DNA of 64,000 nt from Lachnospiraceae bacterium (GCA_024696005.1 JAILHF010000017.1:37593-101592); one strand, 5' to 3'. Positions 35,737 to 43,934 are shown, counted from the first letter of the stretch. Program-made: numbers and translations. The notes: a model not told the origin generated them from the sequence alone.

Positions 35737-37734
35737 ATGTTTTTTGACATCGACAAAGAGAACGGACAGGCTTTGATCTGTCAGGAAGGCAACGAAACAC
35801 TGCGGATCGAGCCCTGGGGAAAGAATGCCCTGCGGGTGCGCAGCACCATGCTCCCGGATTTCAGCGGTCTGAAGCGGGGACTGACGGAGGATGTGGTCCA
35901 GAAAGACGCCCGCATCGAGATCGACGAAAAGCTCGCCTCCATCACCAACGGACGGATCCGTGCCGAAGTGAACGAATCGGGGATCATCGCGTTTTTCAAG
36001 GATGACACAAGAGTTCTGTATGAATATAACCGCTGTTACGGCACGCCGCTGACAAAGGAGAGCCGCTGCCTGAAGACCATAGGCCGCGAATTCACGGGAC
36101 TGTCCAGCGGCTCTTACCGCCTGGTGGTCAATTTCGAACGCAACGAAGGGGAGCGGATCTACGGCTGTGGCCAGTACCAGCATCCCTATCTGGATCTGAA
36201 GGGCTGCATGCTCGAGCTCTATCAGAAGAATTCGCAGGTTTCGATCCCCTTTGCCCTTTCCAGCCTGGGCTACGGCTTTCTCTGGAACAATCCGGCAACG
36301 GGCCGCGTATCCTTCGGAAAGAACCTGACGGAATGGATCGCGGACGAGACCGACGAGATGGATTACTGGATCACCGTCGACGACACTCCGGCAAAGATCG
36401 TGGAGAACTATACGGCTGTCGTGGGACGCGCGCCCGTGCTCAGCCCGGATTACCTGGGCTTCTGGCAGTGCAAGCTGCGCTACCGCACCCCCGAAGAGGT
36501 CCTGGGCGTCGCCCGGAAGTATAAGGAGATGGGGATCCATCTGGATGTGATCATCATCGACTTCTTCCACTGGCCTTACCAGGGCAGCTGGCGTTTTGAT
36601 GAAACCTACTGGCCCGAGGACAAGGTAAAGGCCATGGTGGATGAACTGCACGAAATGGGCACGAAGGTGATGGTCAGCATCTGGCCTTCGGTGGACAAAC
36701 GCTCGGAGAATTACGGCGAGATGCTCTCGAAGGGCTATCTGGTCCGCAGTGAGCGCGGTGTGATCGAAACCTATGATTACCAGGGCGAGTGCGCCACCAT
36801 CGATGTGTTCAATCCGGGTGCACGCGCCTATCTTTGGAACAAGTGCCGCGAGAATTATCGGCGCCTGGGCATCGACCTGTTCTGGTTCGACAATGCGGAA
36901 CCCGACAGCGCGGTCTACCAGTCCGAGAACATGCGTTATTACGAAGGCCGCAGCGCAAAGGTGGGCCTGGAATATCCAAAGTATTACCTGCGCACCGTGG
37001 CAGAGGGCTTCCTGGAGGATGAGGGCGAGATCCGTCCTTCCCTGATCCGCAGCGCCTGGGTGGGCAGCCAGAAATACGGAGCCATCCTCTGGAGCGGCGA
37101 TGTGCCCAGTACCTTCGAAGCGTTCCGTGACCAGCTGGTGGGCGGCCTGAATGCGGGCATCGCGGGCATCCCCTGGTGGAACACGGATATCGGCGGCTTC
37201 ATGACCGATGATGTGAACGATCCCGATTTCAAGGAGCTCCTGCTCCGCTGGTTCGGCTTCGGTACCTTCAGTCCCATCATGCGCCTGCACGGCGACCGCG
37301 GGCCTTACGACATCCCGCCTCTGGACAACAGGGATTTCGGCGGCGGCTATCTTCACACCGGGCAGGACAACGAGATCTGGAGCTATGGTGAGGCCGAGAT
37401 GGCGGTGATGAAGAAGTATATCGAGCTGCGCCAGTCGATGAAGGACTACATCGCGGGGCTGATGAAGGAAGCGCACGAGAACGGCTCACCCGTGATCCGC
37501 ACCATGTTTTACGAATTCCCGGAGGACGCGAAGTGCTGGGAGTGTGAGGACCAGTACATGTTCGGCCCGGATTACCTTGTCGCACCGGTCTTTACGCTTG
37601 GGGCAAGAGAGCGCGAGGTCTACCTGCCCGCAGGCCGCTGGGAAAACATCTTTACGAAGGAAACAGTGGAGGGCGGCCGTCGTCTCACGGTTGTGGCACC
37701 CGTTGAATACATCCCGGTGTTCAGGAAACAGTAA
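35737..37734 (+). CDS. GH31 alpha-glycosidase (alpha-xylosidase/alpha-glucosidase type)
   Basis: 665 residues without a signal peptide, so cytoplasmic. The GH31 TIM barrel shows the nucleophile in LFWFDNAEPDSA (Asp near 385) and the acid/base in LWSGDVPSTFEAF (Asp near 455), followed by GGLNAGIAGIPWWNTDIGGF. The N-terminal beta-sandwich and the C-terminal DYLVAPVF, VYLPAG and W segments are normal. It acts on short alpha-linked oligosaccharides. The substrate (xylosyl or glucosyl) cannot be fixed from sequence. ATG 35737 follows GGAGGGTTACGGA. Confidence 0.9.
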   Translation: MFFDIDKENGQALICQEGNETLRIEPWGKNALRVRSTMLPDFSGLKRGLTEDVVQKDARIEIDEKLASITNGRIRAEVNESGIIAFFKDDTRVLYEYNRCYGTPLTKESRCLKTIGREFTGLSSGSYRLVVNFERNEGERIYGCGQYQHPYLDLKGCMLELYQKNSQVSIPFALSSLGYGFLWNNPATGRVSFGKNLTEWIADETDEMDYWITVDDTPAKIVENYTAVVGRAPVLSPDYLGFWQCKLRYRTPEEVLGVARKYKEMGIHLDVIIIDFFHWPYQGSWRFDETYWPEDKVKAMVDELHEMGTKVMVSIWPSVDKRSENYGEMLSKGYLVRSERGVIETYDYQGECATIDVFNPGARAYLWNKCRENYRRLGIDLFWFDNAEPDSAVYQSENMRYYEGRSAKVGLEYPKYYLRTVAEGFLEDEGEIRPSLIRSAWVGSQKYGAILWSGDVPSTFEAFRDQLVGGLNAGIAGIPWWNTDIGGFMTDDVNDPDFKELLLRWFGFGTFSPIMRLHGDRGPYDIPPLDNRDFGGGYLHTGQDNEIWSYGEAEMAVMKKYIELRQSMKDYIAGLMKEAHENGSPVIRTMFYEFPEDAKCWECEDQYMFGPDYLVAPVFTLGAREREVYLPAGRWENIFTKETVEGGRRLTVVAPVEYIPVFRKQ

Positions 37735-37765
37735 GCCGGTTCCCGGGACAGAAGGAAGTGCAGAA

Positions 37766-38596
37766 ATGTTCGGTTATGTGCAGATCCGCAAGCCGGAGCT
37801 GAAAGTCAAAGACTTTGTGCTGTATAAGAGCTTTTACTGCGGGCTCTGCCGTGTGCTGCGTGAGCGCTACGGCCTGAAGGGGCAGATCAGCTTAAGCTAT
37901 GACATGACCTTTCTGGTGATGCTGCTTTCTTCCTATTATGACATGCCGGTGGAGAGCAGGCGTGCGCGCTGCGTGGTACATCCCGCAGCAAAGCATGCCG
38001 AGAGGATCACCGACGCGACCCGCTACGGAGCGGACATGAATCTCCTGCTGACGGCGTACCATCTGCTGGATGACGTCAGGGATGAGGGGAGTCTGCCGGC
38101 CGCAGCGGGTCTTTCCCTGTACCGCAAAAACTTTCGCGAGGTGCGTGAGAACTATCCTGAGCAGAGCCGCGGGATCGCGCGGGAGCTGGGGCATCTGCGA
38201 GTGATCGAGAAGAGCGGGAAACGCCCCTGCCTGGAGGAGGCCGCCGACTGCTTCGGCAGGCTGATGGTCAGGCTCTTCCGCTACCGTGAGAATGATCCGC
38301 TGCAGCACGAGCTGGACGGGATGGCTTTTCACCTGGGGCGCTTCATCTACATCTCCGATGCAGCCGAGGACCGCGAAGAGGACATCAAAAAAGGCCGTTT
38401 CAATCCTCTTGACGGAGAAGAGGATGTAGAGGCCCTTCTTCTGGACGAGATCGCCAAATGCTGTCACTATTTTGAAAAGCTTCCCTGTCTGCAGTACGCG
38501 GATATTCTGCGAAACATCCTGTATGCGGGGGTATGGAACCGCTTTGACCGGAAAAACGCGGACAGTGCTGAAGCAAAAGACAGCGGAGAAAGCTGA
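37766..38596 (+). CDS. DUF5685 family protein
   Basis: 276 residues beginning MFGYVQIRKPELKVKDF with YCGLCRVL shortly after, the family pattern common in Clostridia. It is helical with Cys pairs (CGLC, and CC late), a possible metal or prenyl-type site: the LLTAYHLLDDVRDEG segment resembles an Asp-rich helix. No function is known. ATG 37766 with AAGGAAG upstream is preferred because a longer in-frame extension overlaps the GH31 gene. Probably co-transcribed with GH31 (31-base gap). Confidence 0.75.
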   Translation: MFGYVQIRKPELKVKDFVLYKSFYCGLCRVLRERYGLKGQISLSYDMTFLVMLLSSYYDMPVESRRARCVVHPAAKHAERITDATRYGADMNLLLTAYHLLDDVRDEGSLPAAAGLSLYRKNFREVRENYPEQSRGIARELGHLRVIEKSGKRPCLEEAADCFGRLMVRLFRYRENDPLQHELDGMAFHLGRFIYISDAAEDREEDIKKGRFNPLDGEEDVEALLLDEIAKCCHYFEKLPCLQYADILRNILYAGVWNRFDRKNADSAEAKDSGES

Positions 38597-38609
38597 TCGA
38601 TCAGCGGAT

Positions 38610-38963
38610 TCAGACCGTTGCCACCATCCGGTTCAGATCTTCCTCGGCAATGCCGATGCGCTCTGCCAGGTCATATACGAAATTGCATTCGCTTTCGTCG
38701 AAGCAGTGATCGGCGTACATCACCCGGAGGATCTCCTCCAGCACCAGCTGTTTCTGTCCGGGTTCCAAAGAAATGAAAAAATCGGCAAGATCGTCTGTCG
38801 TAAAATCATCCTTTTCTGAAAGGACCATTTTGTCGCATCCGATGTTTCTGCAATATTTGCGGATCAGTTCTTTTTCTTCTTTTACCACGATCCCGTTTGC
38901 CTTGGCTGCTTTGATGGCCAGCATGATAAAGTTCTGTGTATGGATGGGGTTCTTCATGTTCAT
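38610..38963 (-). CDS. TerB-like small protein
   Basis: 117 residues, all helical. The pattern of an early VVKEEKELIRKYC helix and the segment LEEILRVMYADHCFDESE, which places Asp/Glu residues after a helix, is typical of the TerB (tellurite resistance B/DjlA N-terminal) fold that may bind metal. The start at 38963 is chosen from AAAGGAGCG 7 bases upstream. It converges on the DUF5685 gene and has a structured leader (39022-39107). Confidence 0.65.
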   Translation of the reverse strand: MNMKNPIHTQNFIMLAIKAAKANGIVVKEEKELIRKYCRNIGCDKMVLSEKDDFTTDDLADFFISLEPGQKQLVLEEILRVMYADHCFDESECNFVYDLAERIGIAEEDLNRMVATV

Positions 38964-39021
38964 CGGAACGCTCCTTTCCGAAGACGGGCCCTGCCGCTTC
39001 TTTTTGATATCCCAGGTTCTT

Positions 39022-39107
39022 GTTCGAACTCCCATGCGGGGTGGTGCGTTTTTTGCGACGGCATGGTTTCCGGACGATGCCTGCGCAAGCCCCGCATGGT
39101 TTCGAAC
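39022..39107 (-). other. nested inverted-repeat leader upstream of the TerB-like gene
   Basis: Outer arms at 39022-39041 and 39090-39107 (GTTCGAA and CATGCGGGG blocks) are complementary. Inside, TTGCG (39053) pairs with CGCAA (39084) and GGCAT (39060) with ATGCC (39077). On the - strand a weak promoter (TTGGTA, 18 bases, TATTAT near 39117) would start a transcript right at the first arm. The 315 bases from 38964 to 39278 otherwise hold only the clpP-like leader. Confidence 0.5.
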
Positions 39108-39278
39108 TGATACCATCATAATATGATCCCGCTCCGGATTCTACCAATCTTCCTTTCCAAATCCGCTCCGCTTTGGTGCGATCAAAAAAAATTACAAAAA
39201 CAGAGAGAGATTTTCCCGTTTTCGTTGTATAAGACTACAGAGGAACACGAAAACACAGCAGAACGAAAGGAGGCAGAC

Positions 39279-39908
39279 ATGGATCTGGTAATGGGGGAAT
39301 CCCGCTCCGGCACTTACATAAAGAGCTGGGAGCCATCGGTGGAAGAAGAGAGCTGCAACGGTGTGAACATGGTCCTGCTAAGGACGAAGCACCTCACGAA
39401 CGGAAAGATCTTTTTGTGCGGTGAGGTGACGGATGAGATGGCGAATGACTTCATCCTGCAGGCCACGTACCTGGCGGAAAGGAAGCAGCCGTTCACCGTC
39501 TACATCAACACACCGGGCGGATCGGTGAATGCGGGTCTGGCGATCTACGATACCATACAGATCTGCTCCAAAGAAGTCGCGATCGATCTGAAATGCACCG
39601 GAATGGCGGCGTCCATGGGAGCGGTGCTCCTGGCCGGCGGGCCAAAAGGGCACAGGTTCATCCTTCCGCACAGCAAGGTCATGATCCACGAACCCCTGAT
39701 CTCGAACGGGGTGGGCGGATCGGCAACGACCATCAAAAAAACGGCCGAAACGATACTCGAAACCAAGGCGCTCACAAACAGCATCCTGGCAAAACACACG
39801 GGAAAATCCGTGGAAGAGATCGACCGGGCCACGTCCTTTGACAACTACATGAATGCACAGGAAGCGATCACCTTCGGGATCTGCGACGCGGTCTGCAACA
39901 GCATCTGA
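39279..39908 (+). CDS. ClpP-like serine protease subunit
   Basis: 209 residues of the ClpP fold. The catalytic triad is intact: Ser near 112 in GMAASMGAV, His near 137 in VMIHEPL, Asp near 188 in FDNYMNAQEA. The oxyanion GGSVNAGLAIYDTI region is normal. The N-terminal 40 residues are divergent from housekeeping ClpP, and no clpX or clpC lies nearby. Instead a VirD4/TraG-like ATPase follows after 18 bases, so the pair may form an ATP-driven unit. ATG 39279 follows GAAAGGAGG. Confidence 0.85.
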   Translation: MDLVMGESRSGTYIKSWEPSVEEESCNGVNMVLLRTKHLTNGKIFLCGEVTDEMANDFILQATYLAERKQPFTVYINTPGGSVNAGLAIYDTIQICSKEVAIDLKCTGMAASMGAVLLAGGPKGHRFILPHSKVMIHEPLISNGVGGSATTIKKTAETILETKALTNSILAKHTGKSVEEIDRATSFDNYMNAQEAITFGICDAVCNSI

Positions 39909-39926
39909 CGAAAGGAGGAAGAAAGC

Positions 39927-41210
39927 ATGAGTGAAGAGAGTGTTTATCCGGAAACGGATCTCAGCTGTCTGGCGGAGGGGCTGGTAGTCGAGGCCGACTT
40001 CCGGAAGACAGGCTTGAACCTGAACCAGATGATCGTGGGGACAACGGGAGTCGGAAAAAGTGTTTCGGTATCGTTTCCCAGGATCATGTATACCTACCAC
40101 TCCAGCATCGTGATACCGATCGCCAAAAAGGAGGCGAAAGATAAATTCACGAGGGTATTGCGGGATCGCGGATTCGAAGTACATGTGTTGGATTTCGCGC
40201 ATCCCGAAAACAGTGACATCGGCTACGACCCGTTGGATTTCATCGACAGCAGTGAAGACATGATCCAGTTCGCGGGAGGGCTGATCGGCGAGGACCCGAG
40301 CAGGGACATGCACGGAAACTATGATCCCTACTGGAACCACGCCGCCACGAGCATCGCCGGAGCGGAGATCGAGATGATCAGGCTCCGGGCGAAAAAGAAG
40401 CGAAAACGACCGTCCTTCGCAGACGTGATCGCACTGCACCGCTCACTGAGTTACAAAAATGCGGGAGGCCAGGTGGCGACCAACCTGGATCAGGAGTTCG
40501 AAAGGCTGGGCTTCGAGTTCCCCGGCAACATGGCAACGGAACTCTGGAAAACCGTTAAGGACCTGTCCATAAGAACGGCTTCCTGCATCTTTTCCATCGT
40601 AAACAGCGCTTATGACAAGATGTTCAGTGAGAGAGTAGTTGAGCTGATGAAAATGAAGAACCGCATCGACTTCCGGGACCTCGGGAGACGGAAAATCGCC
40701 CTTTTCATAACCACATCACCGGTCGTTAAGACCCTTCACCGCTACCTGGATATCCTTTACTCGGACATGTTCCGCGTCCTGTTTGAGGAAGCGGAGGGCA
40801 GGGCCGAAGGCAGTCTGGCAATACCCGTACACATCGTCTGTGACGACTTCGCCTGCGGCAGCAGGATCCCGGATTTTGAGGACTACATCAGCATTTTCCG
40901 GGCGGCCGGTATCAGCGTGACGATCATGCTGCAGTCCGAATCGCAGCTGAGCAGCATGTATGGCGAACACGCCGCAACCACGATCATCAATAACTGCGAC
41001 ACCTACGTATACATGGGTGGGATGGACCACCAGACCTGCAGCAATGTGGCACACAGGCTGAACAAACCCGTTCACAGGATCATGTCGATGCCTCTGGAGC
41101 AGGTGATGGTATTCCGCAGGGGCTCGGATCCGTATATCGGCCGGCGCTACCAGACACTGTCAGACCCGTATTATCTCTACCACATGAACAACAACGATTC
41201 CAGCCGCTGA
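39927..41210 (+). CDS. VirD4/TraG-like coupling ATPase without membrane domain
   Basis: 427 residues. Walker A is GTTGVGKS (38-45) and the Walker B-like segment is IPVHIVCDDFACG (near 299-311). The segment after it (IPDFEDYISIFRAAGISVTIMLQSESQL ... NNCDTYVYMGG) is the TraG/TraD/VirD4 core used to pump DNA or protein in conjugation. The N-terminal membrane segments of true coupling proteins are missing: the Walker A is only 38 residues from the start. No relaxase or other transfer gene lies nearby. Paired with the ClpP-like gene (18-base gap); a terminator follows. It may be a repurposed unfoldase or DNA motor. Confidence 0.8.
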   Translation: MSEESVYPETDLSCLAEGLVVEADFRKTGLNLNQMIVGTTGVGKSVSVSFPRIMYTYHSSIVIPIAKKEAKDKFTRVLRDRGFEVHVLDFAHPENSDIGYDPLDFIDSSEDMIQFAGGLIGEDPSRDMHGNYDPYWNHAATSIAGAEIEMIRLRAKKKRKRPSFADVIALHRSLSYKNAGGQVATNLDQEFERLGFEFPGNMATELWKTVKDLSIRTASCIFSIVNSAYDKMFSERVVELMKMKNRIDFRDLGRRKIALFITTSPVVKTLHRYLDILYSDMFRVLFEEAEGRAEGSLAIPVHIVCDDFACGSRIPDFEDYISIFRAAGISVTIMLQSESQLSSMYGEHAATTIINNCDTYVYMGGMDHQTCSNVAHRLNKPVHRIMSMPLEQVMVFRRGSDPYIGRRYQTLSDPYYLYHMNNNDSSR

Positions 41211-41222
41211 TTCCGGCGTGCG

Positions 41223-41254
41223 GAGGTCCCGGGCTTCTTCCGGGGCCTCTTTTT
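41223..41254 (+). terminator. intrinsic terminator after the VirD4-like gene
   Basis: Stem GAGGTCCCGG (41223-41232) with CCGGGGCCTC (41240-41249), one G-U pair, then T5. Confidence 0.85.
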
Positions 41255-41300
41255 CTGTTTCCGGCGATCGGTGGCGGCTGCTGAGCCAATTGGACCGGCA

Positions 41301-41670
41301 GGCAGATATATGTCCGTGGCAACCTATGGAGGAGCCCCGGACCCATGCCGAAATAACTTACCAATTTGCTTGTCTGGATTTGCATTTGCGTCGTTGTCGT
41401 CAGTCGTCGTAGCCCGCTACGACTCCTTCCTCCGCCTTGCAACTGCAAACCCATCCCGCGCAAATCCGTCAAGTTATTTCTGCCTGGATCCTTGCCCACT
41501 CTCGAAACTGCATAAATACACAGAAATGCGAAGCCCGGATGGCTGAGCGAGGGAGATATGAGGCATGGATGCCGAATATCGACCGGTTTCGTACTGTTTG
41601 AATCCGGTCAAGGCAGTTTCGTCGAGTGGCTTAGCGACGGAATCGGGCGCCACGGACTATATCTGCATGC
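41301..41670 (+). repeat. structured interspersed element, long copy with a nested hairpin insertion
   Basis: Same element as 32759-32972. Outer arms 41301-41320 and 41649-41666 are complementary except for one extra base. Inner arms (41503-41511 with 41613-41621, and CCACTC with GAGTGG 41624) pair as in the other copy. About 160 extra bases (41336-41495) form their own nested stems: GAAATAACTT (41350) with AAGTTATTTC (41471), GGATTTGC (41376) with GCAAATCC (41460), and GTCGTAGC (41406) with GCTACGAC (41416). A 41-codon frame from ATG 41565 parallels that of the short copy. The element fills most of the gap between the VirD4-like and HsdM-like genes. Confidence 0.85.
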
Positions 41671-41706
41671 AGAAACCAACTTTTGAATAGAAAAATGAAA
41701 TTCCCA

Positions 41707-41735
41707 TTGACACCTGCCGAAAAGTTTGGTATTCT
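41707..41735 (+). promoter_or_regulatory. promoter of the HsdM-like gene
   Basis: TTGACA (41707-41712), 17 bases, TATTCT (41730-41735) with extended TGG, just after the structured element. Confidence 0.6.
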
Positions 41736-41772
41736 ATAACCATAAAATGATACACGGATAGGAAATACCAAA

Positions 41773-43593
41773 ATGAATGGCGTAAACATAGGCAGCAGCG
41801 ATCTGCGAAAACTGAAAGAGGGACGGGACACTGTTTTTACGACAGCTACCTACTATTCCGACTTCTACCGGCTTACGAATGACCCGGAGTATCATCTTCC
41901 GGATGAAGAGCTTCAGAAAAGAGTGACGGAATGCGTGGAACGGCAGGAAGAGATCCTGTCCGCCATGCAGCTCGGGCCCGGATGGCCCTTTCCTCTGGGA
42001 CTGATGAGCGCCTCCTATCTGCTGATGAAGGCGAAAGAGCAGGAAGAGGGGCAGCCGGACGACTTCGAAGCGGTGAGGACCGGGCTGGAGACTTCCGTTG
42101 CGCAGTTTCTGGAGGGTTTTCCCGAAAACGTGCGGGAGCGCCTTTGGGAGCTGAAGGACCGATACAGCCACAGTACCTTTCATTTCATAACATACGCGAC
42201 ACAGTCCTGGCTGTTTCGGAAATTCGGAGTGGTGGACGGAGCGTCTTCCCGGCTGGTCCGGACCATCCTGGAGATCGGGGAGGATGACAGCTATCTGGAA
42301 TTCTGCTGCGATGACTGGGAAATGGCCGGTCTGATCAAAAGAGACTACCCCGGGGTAAAGACCCGCGGATACAAGCTCTACGGTGAAGGCGGCTGGGAAC
42401 GGGCCATCAGGGATGATCTTCTGAAGGATTATCACGGAATGAAAAACGCGGACATCACGCTGGCAGATGCGTTGGACGGAAGCGAGACCAAAGCGGACAG
42501 GATCTTTTCCAGACCGCCGGAAGATCGTCTGGGTTCGGCCGTGAGCGACAGGACGATCCTGGAGATGGCAGGGGAGAAGATCACGCCTTTGCCGAAGAAC
42601 GTTTCGTATGACTGGATCTATAATCTGCGGATCACGGATCTGCTGGATGAGAAGGGCAGGGGCGTGGGGATCATGACAAACGGCTGTGCCCGGAATACGG
42701 CAGATATCCCGTTTCGGAAGTACTTTGTGGAAAACGGCCTGATCGAGTGCGTCATCATCATGCCGCCCAAGCTGCTCTACGCGAACAACATCGGAGTTTC
42801 GCTTGTCGTTTTCAGCCACGGGAACAAGGGCGTGCGCCTGATCGATGCGTCAGAGCGCTACCTGAGAGGGCGGCGTTACAACATCATGACAGCAAAGGAC
42901 GTCGAGGCGATCCTCGAGGAGATCCGGGATGACGGGGACGGCAGCTTTGTTTCAACAGAAGACTTGCGGGAAAACGAGTATTCGCTGAATCCGAAACGCT
43001 ATTTCTCGGGCGTGAGCGGTGAGGATGTTGTGGCGTTTTCGGATGTGATCAAAAGGATCACGAGAGGGACGTCGATGGATGCAAAGAAGCTCGGAAGTCT
43101 TTTATCACAGGAAGCGACGGATGTGCGTTATCTGACGGTGGCAAACCTGCAGGACGGGATGATCGACGGAGAAATGGCGTTTCTGACCGAGCTCGACAAA
43201 AAACAGGAAAAGTATTGCCTTACGCAGCATTGCCTGCTCCTGTCCAAAAACGGATTTCCGTACCGGGCAGCAGTCGCTGAACTGAAGGAAGGGGAGAAGA
43301 TCCTCGCGAGCGCAAACATCTACCTTATCGAGCTTGATGAAACAAGGGCAGACCCGTATTATGTCGCGGCATTCCTGGGGAGTGAGAGGGGAGCCGATCT
43401 TCTGAAGGGCATAACGGTCGGGACTTCGATCCCGAATATCGGCGTGGAACAGCTGAAAAGCCTGGTCATCCCGCTCCCCGGCCCTGCAAAGCAGAAAGAG
43501 ATCGCGGAGCAGTATCGTAAACTGGTAAACAGAGCCAGGCGCCTGAGAGAAGAAATGGAGGAAACAAGAAAAAGCTTATCGGAATTGTTTTGA
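41773..43593 (+). CDS. degenerate HsdM-HsdS-like fusion protein
   Basis: 606 residues. The middle (about 165-390) follows the N6-adenine methylase fold of type I HsdM: GVGIMTNGCARNTADIPFRKYFVENGLIECVIIMPPKLLYANNIGVSLVVF is the usual post-motif-IV region. The key motifs are broken: motif I is LEFCCDDWEMAGL, without the glycine loop, and motif IV is SRPPEDRLG in place of NPPF/Y. The C-terminal 190 residues look like a single HsdS target-recognition half (TVGTSIPNIGVEQLKSLVIPLP and a long final helix). It is probably a DNA-binding protein without methylase activity. No HsdR is near. It has its own promoter. Confidence 0.75.
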   Translation: MNGVNIGSSDLRKLKEGRDTVFTTATYYSDFYRLTNDPEYHLPDEELQKRVTECVERQEEILSAMQLGPGWPFPLGLMSASYLLMKAKEQEEGQPDDFEAVRTGLETSVAQFLEGFPENVRERLWELKDRYSHSTFHFITYATQSWLFRKFGVVDGASSRLVRTILEIGEDDSYLEFCCDDWEMAGLIKRDYPGVKTRGYKLYGEGGWERAIRDDLLKDYHGMKNADITLADALDGSETKADRIFSRPPEDRLGSAVSDRTILEMAGEKITPLPKNVSYDWIYNLRITDLLDEKGRGVGIMTNGCARNTADIPFRKYFVENGLIECVIIMPPKLLYANNIGVSLVVFSHGNKGVRLIDASERYLRGRRYNIMTAKDVEAILEEIRDDGDGSFVSTEDLRENEYSLNPKRYFSGVSGEDVVAFSDVIKRITRGTSMDAKKLGSLLSQEATDVRYLTVANLQDGMIDGEMAFLTELDKKQEKYCLTQHCLLLSKNGFPYRAAVAELKEGEKILASANIYLIELDETRADPYYVAAFLGSERGADLLKGITVGTSIPNIGVEQLKSLVIPLPGPAKQKEIAEQYRKLVNRARRLREEMEETRKSLSELF

Positions 43594-43620
43594 ACGGATG
43601 GATTACGGACGGAACAAAAA

Positions 43621-43650
43621 AATAGCAACCGACGGCAATCGGTTGCTATT
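43621..43650 (-). terminator. perfect hairpin with T run on the - strand
   Basis: AATAGCAACCGA (43621-43632) pairs perfectly with TCGGTTGCTATT (43639-43650). The A7 run upstream is a T run on the - strand, so it reads as a - strand terminator although no - strand gene precedes it. It may also stop + strand transcripts of the HsdM-like gene less efficiently. Confidence 0.55.
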
Positions 43651-43864
43651 GCGGATCTGAATGTGGATCCTTTGAATAACTCGCGTTATCAGAATGACAA
43701 ACCTGGGTGGATCATCATCTGACAAAAAAAGCTTATCACGCTTCTTCATCAGATGTCAAGTCATTTTTGAGGACCCCACATTTAATCCATGTTCGTTTCC
43801 GTGCCTTGCGGTGCGGAGCGTAACGAATCCGATCAGAAAGTAACTGTCGTTATTTTTTGGGCTT

Positions 43865-43919
43865 GGCAAACCACGCCCGACAGGTCTTTTCGTACCTGTT
43901 TTTGGGCTGTGGTCTTGCC
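43865..43919 (+). promoter_or_regulatory. attenuator-like leader hairpin of the sigma factor gene
   Basis: Four helices in series, with bulges: GGCAA/TTGCC, ACCAC/GTGGT, GCCC/GGGC and ACAGGT/ACCTGT. The inner stem ACAGGT (43880-43885) with ACCTGT (43894-43899) is followed by a T5 run (43899-43903), so by itself it is a terminator, while the outer pairing would absorb that run. The ribosome site AAAGGAG starts right after the hairpin. The gap from 43594 to 43934 contains this, the hairpin at 43621 and a weaker CATCTGA/TCAGATG stem. Confidence 0.55.
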
Positions 43920-43934
43920 GGGAAAGGAGAAAAC

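Noticed and set aside
39022..39107. tRNA-like T-arm (GTTCGAA) in the leader repeat
   Set aside because: No acceptor, D or anticodon arm can be drawn; the similarity is limited to a few bases of the inverted repeat.
39927..41210. Part of an integrative conjugative element
   Set aside because: No relaxase, VirB4/VirB6, integrase or att repeats are visible on either side, and the coupling protein lacks its membrane domain.
41301..41670. Integron attC site, retron msr/msd or known insertion sequence
   Set aside because: No integrase, reverse transcriptase or transposase is adjacent, the arm layout does not fit attC, and there is no target duplication.
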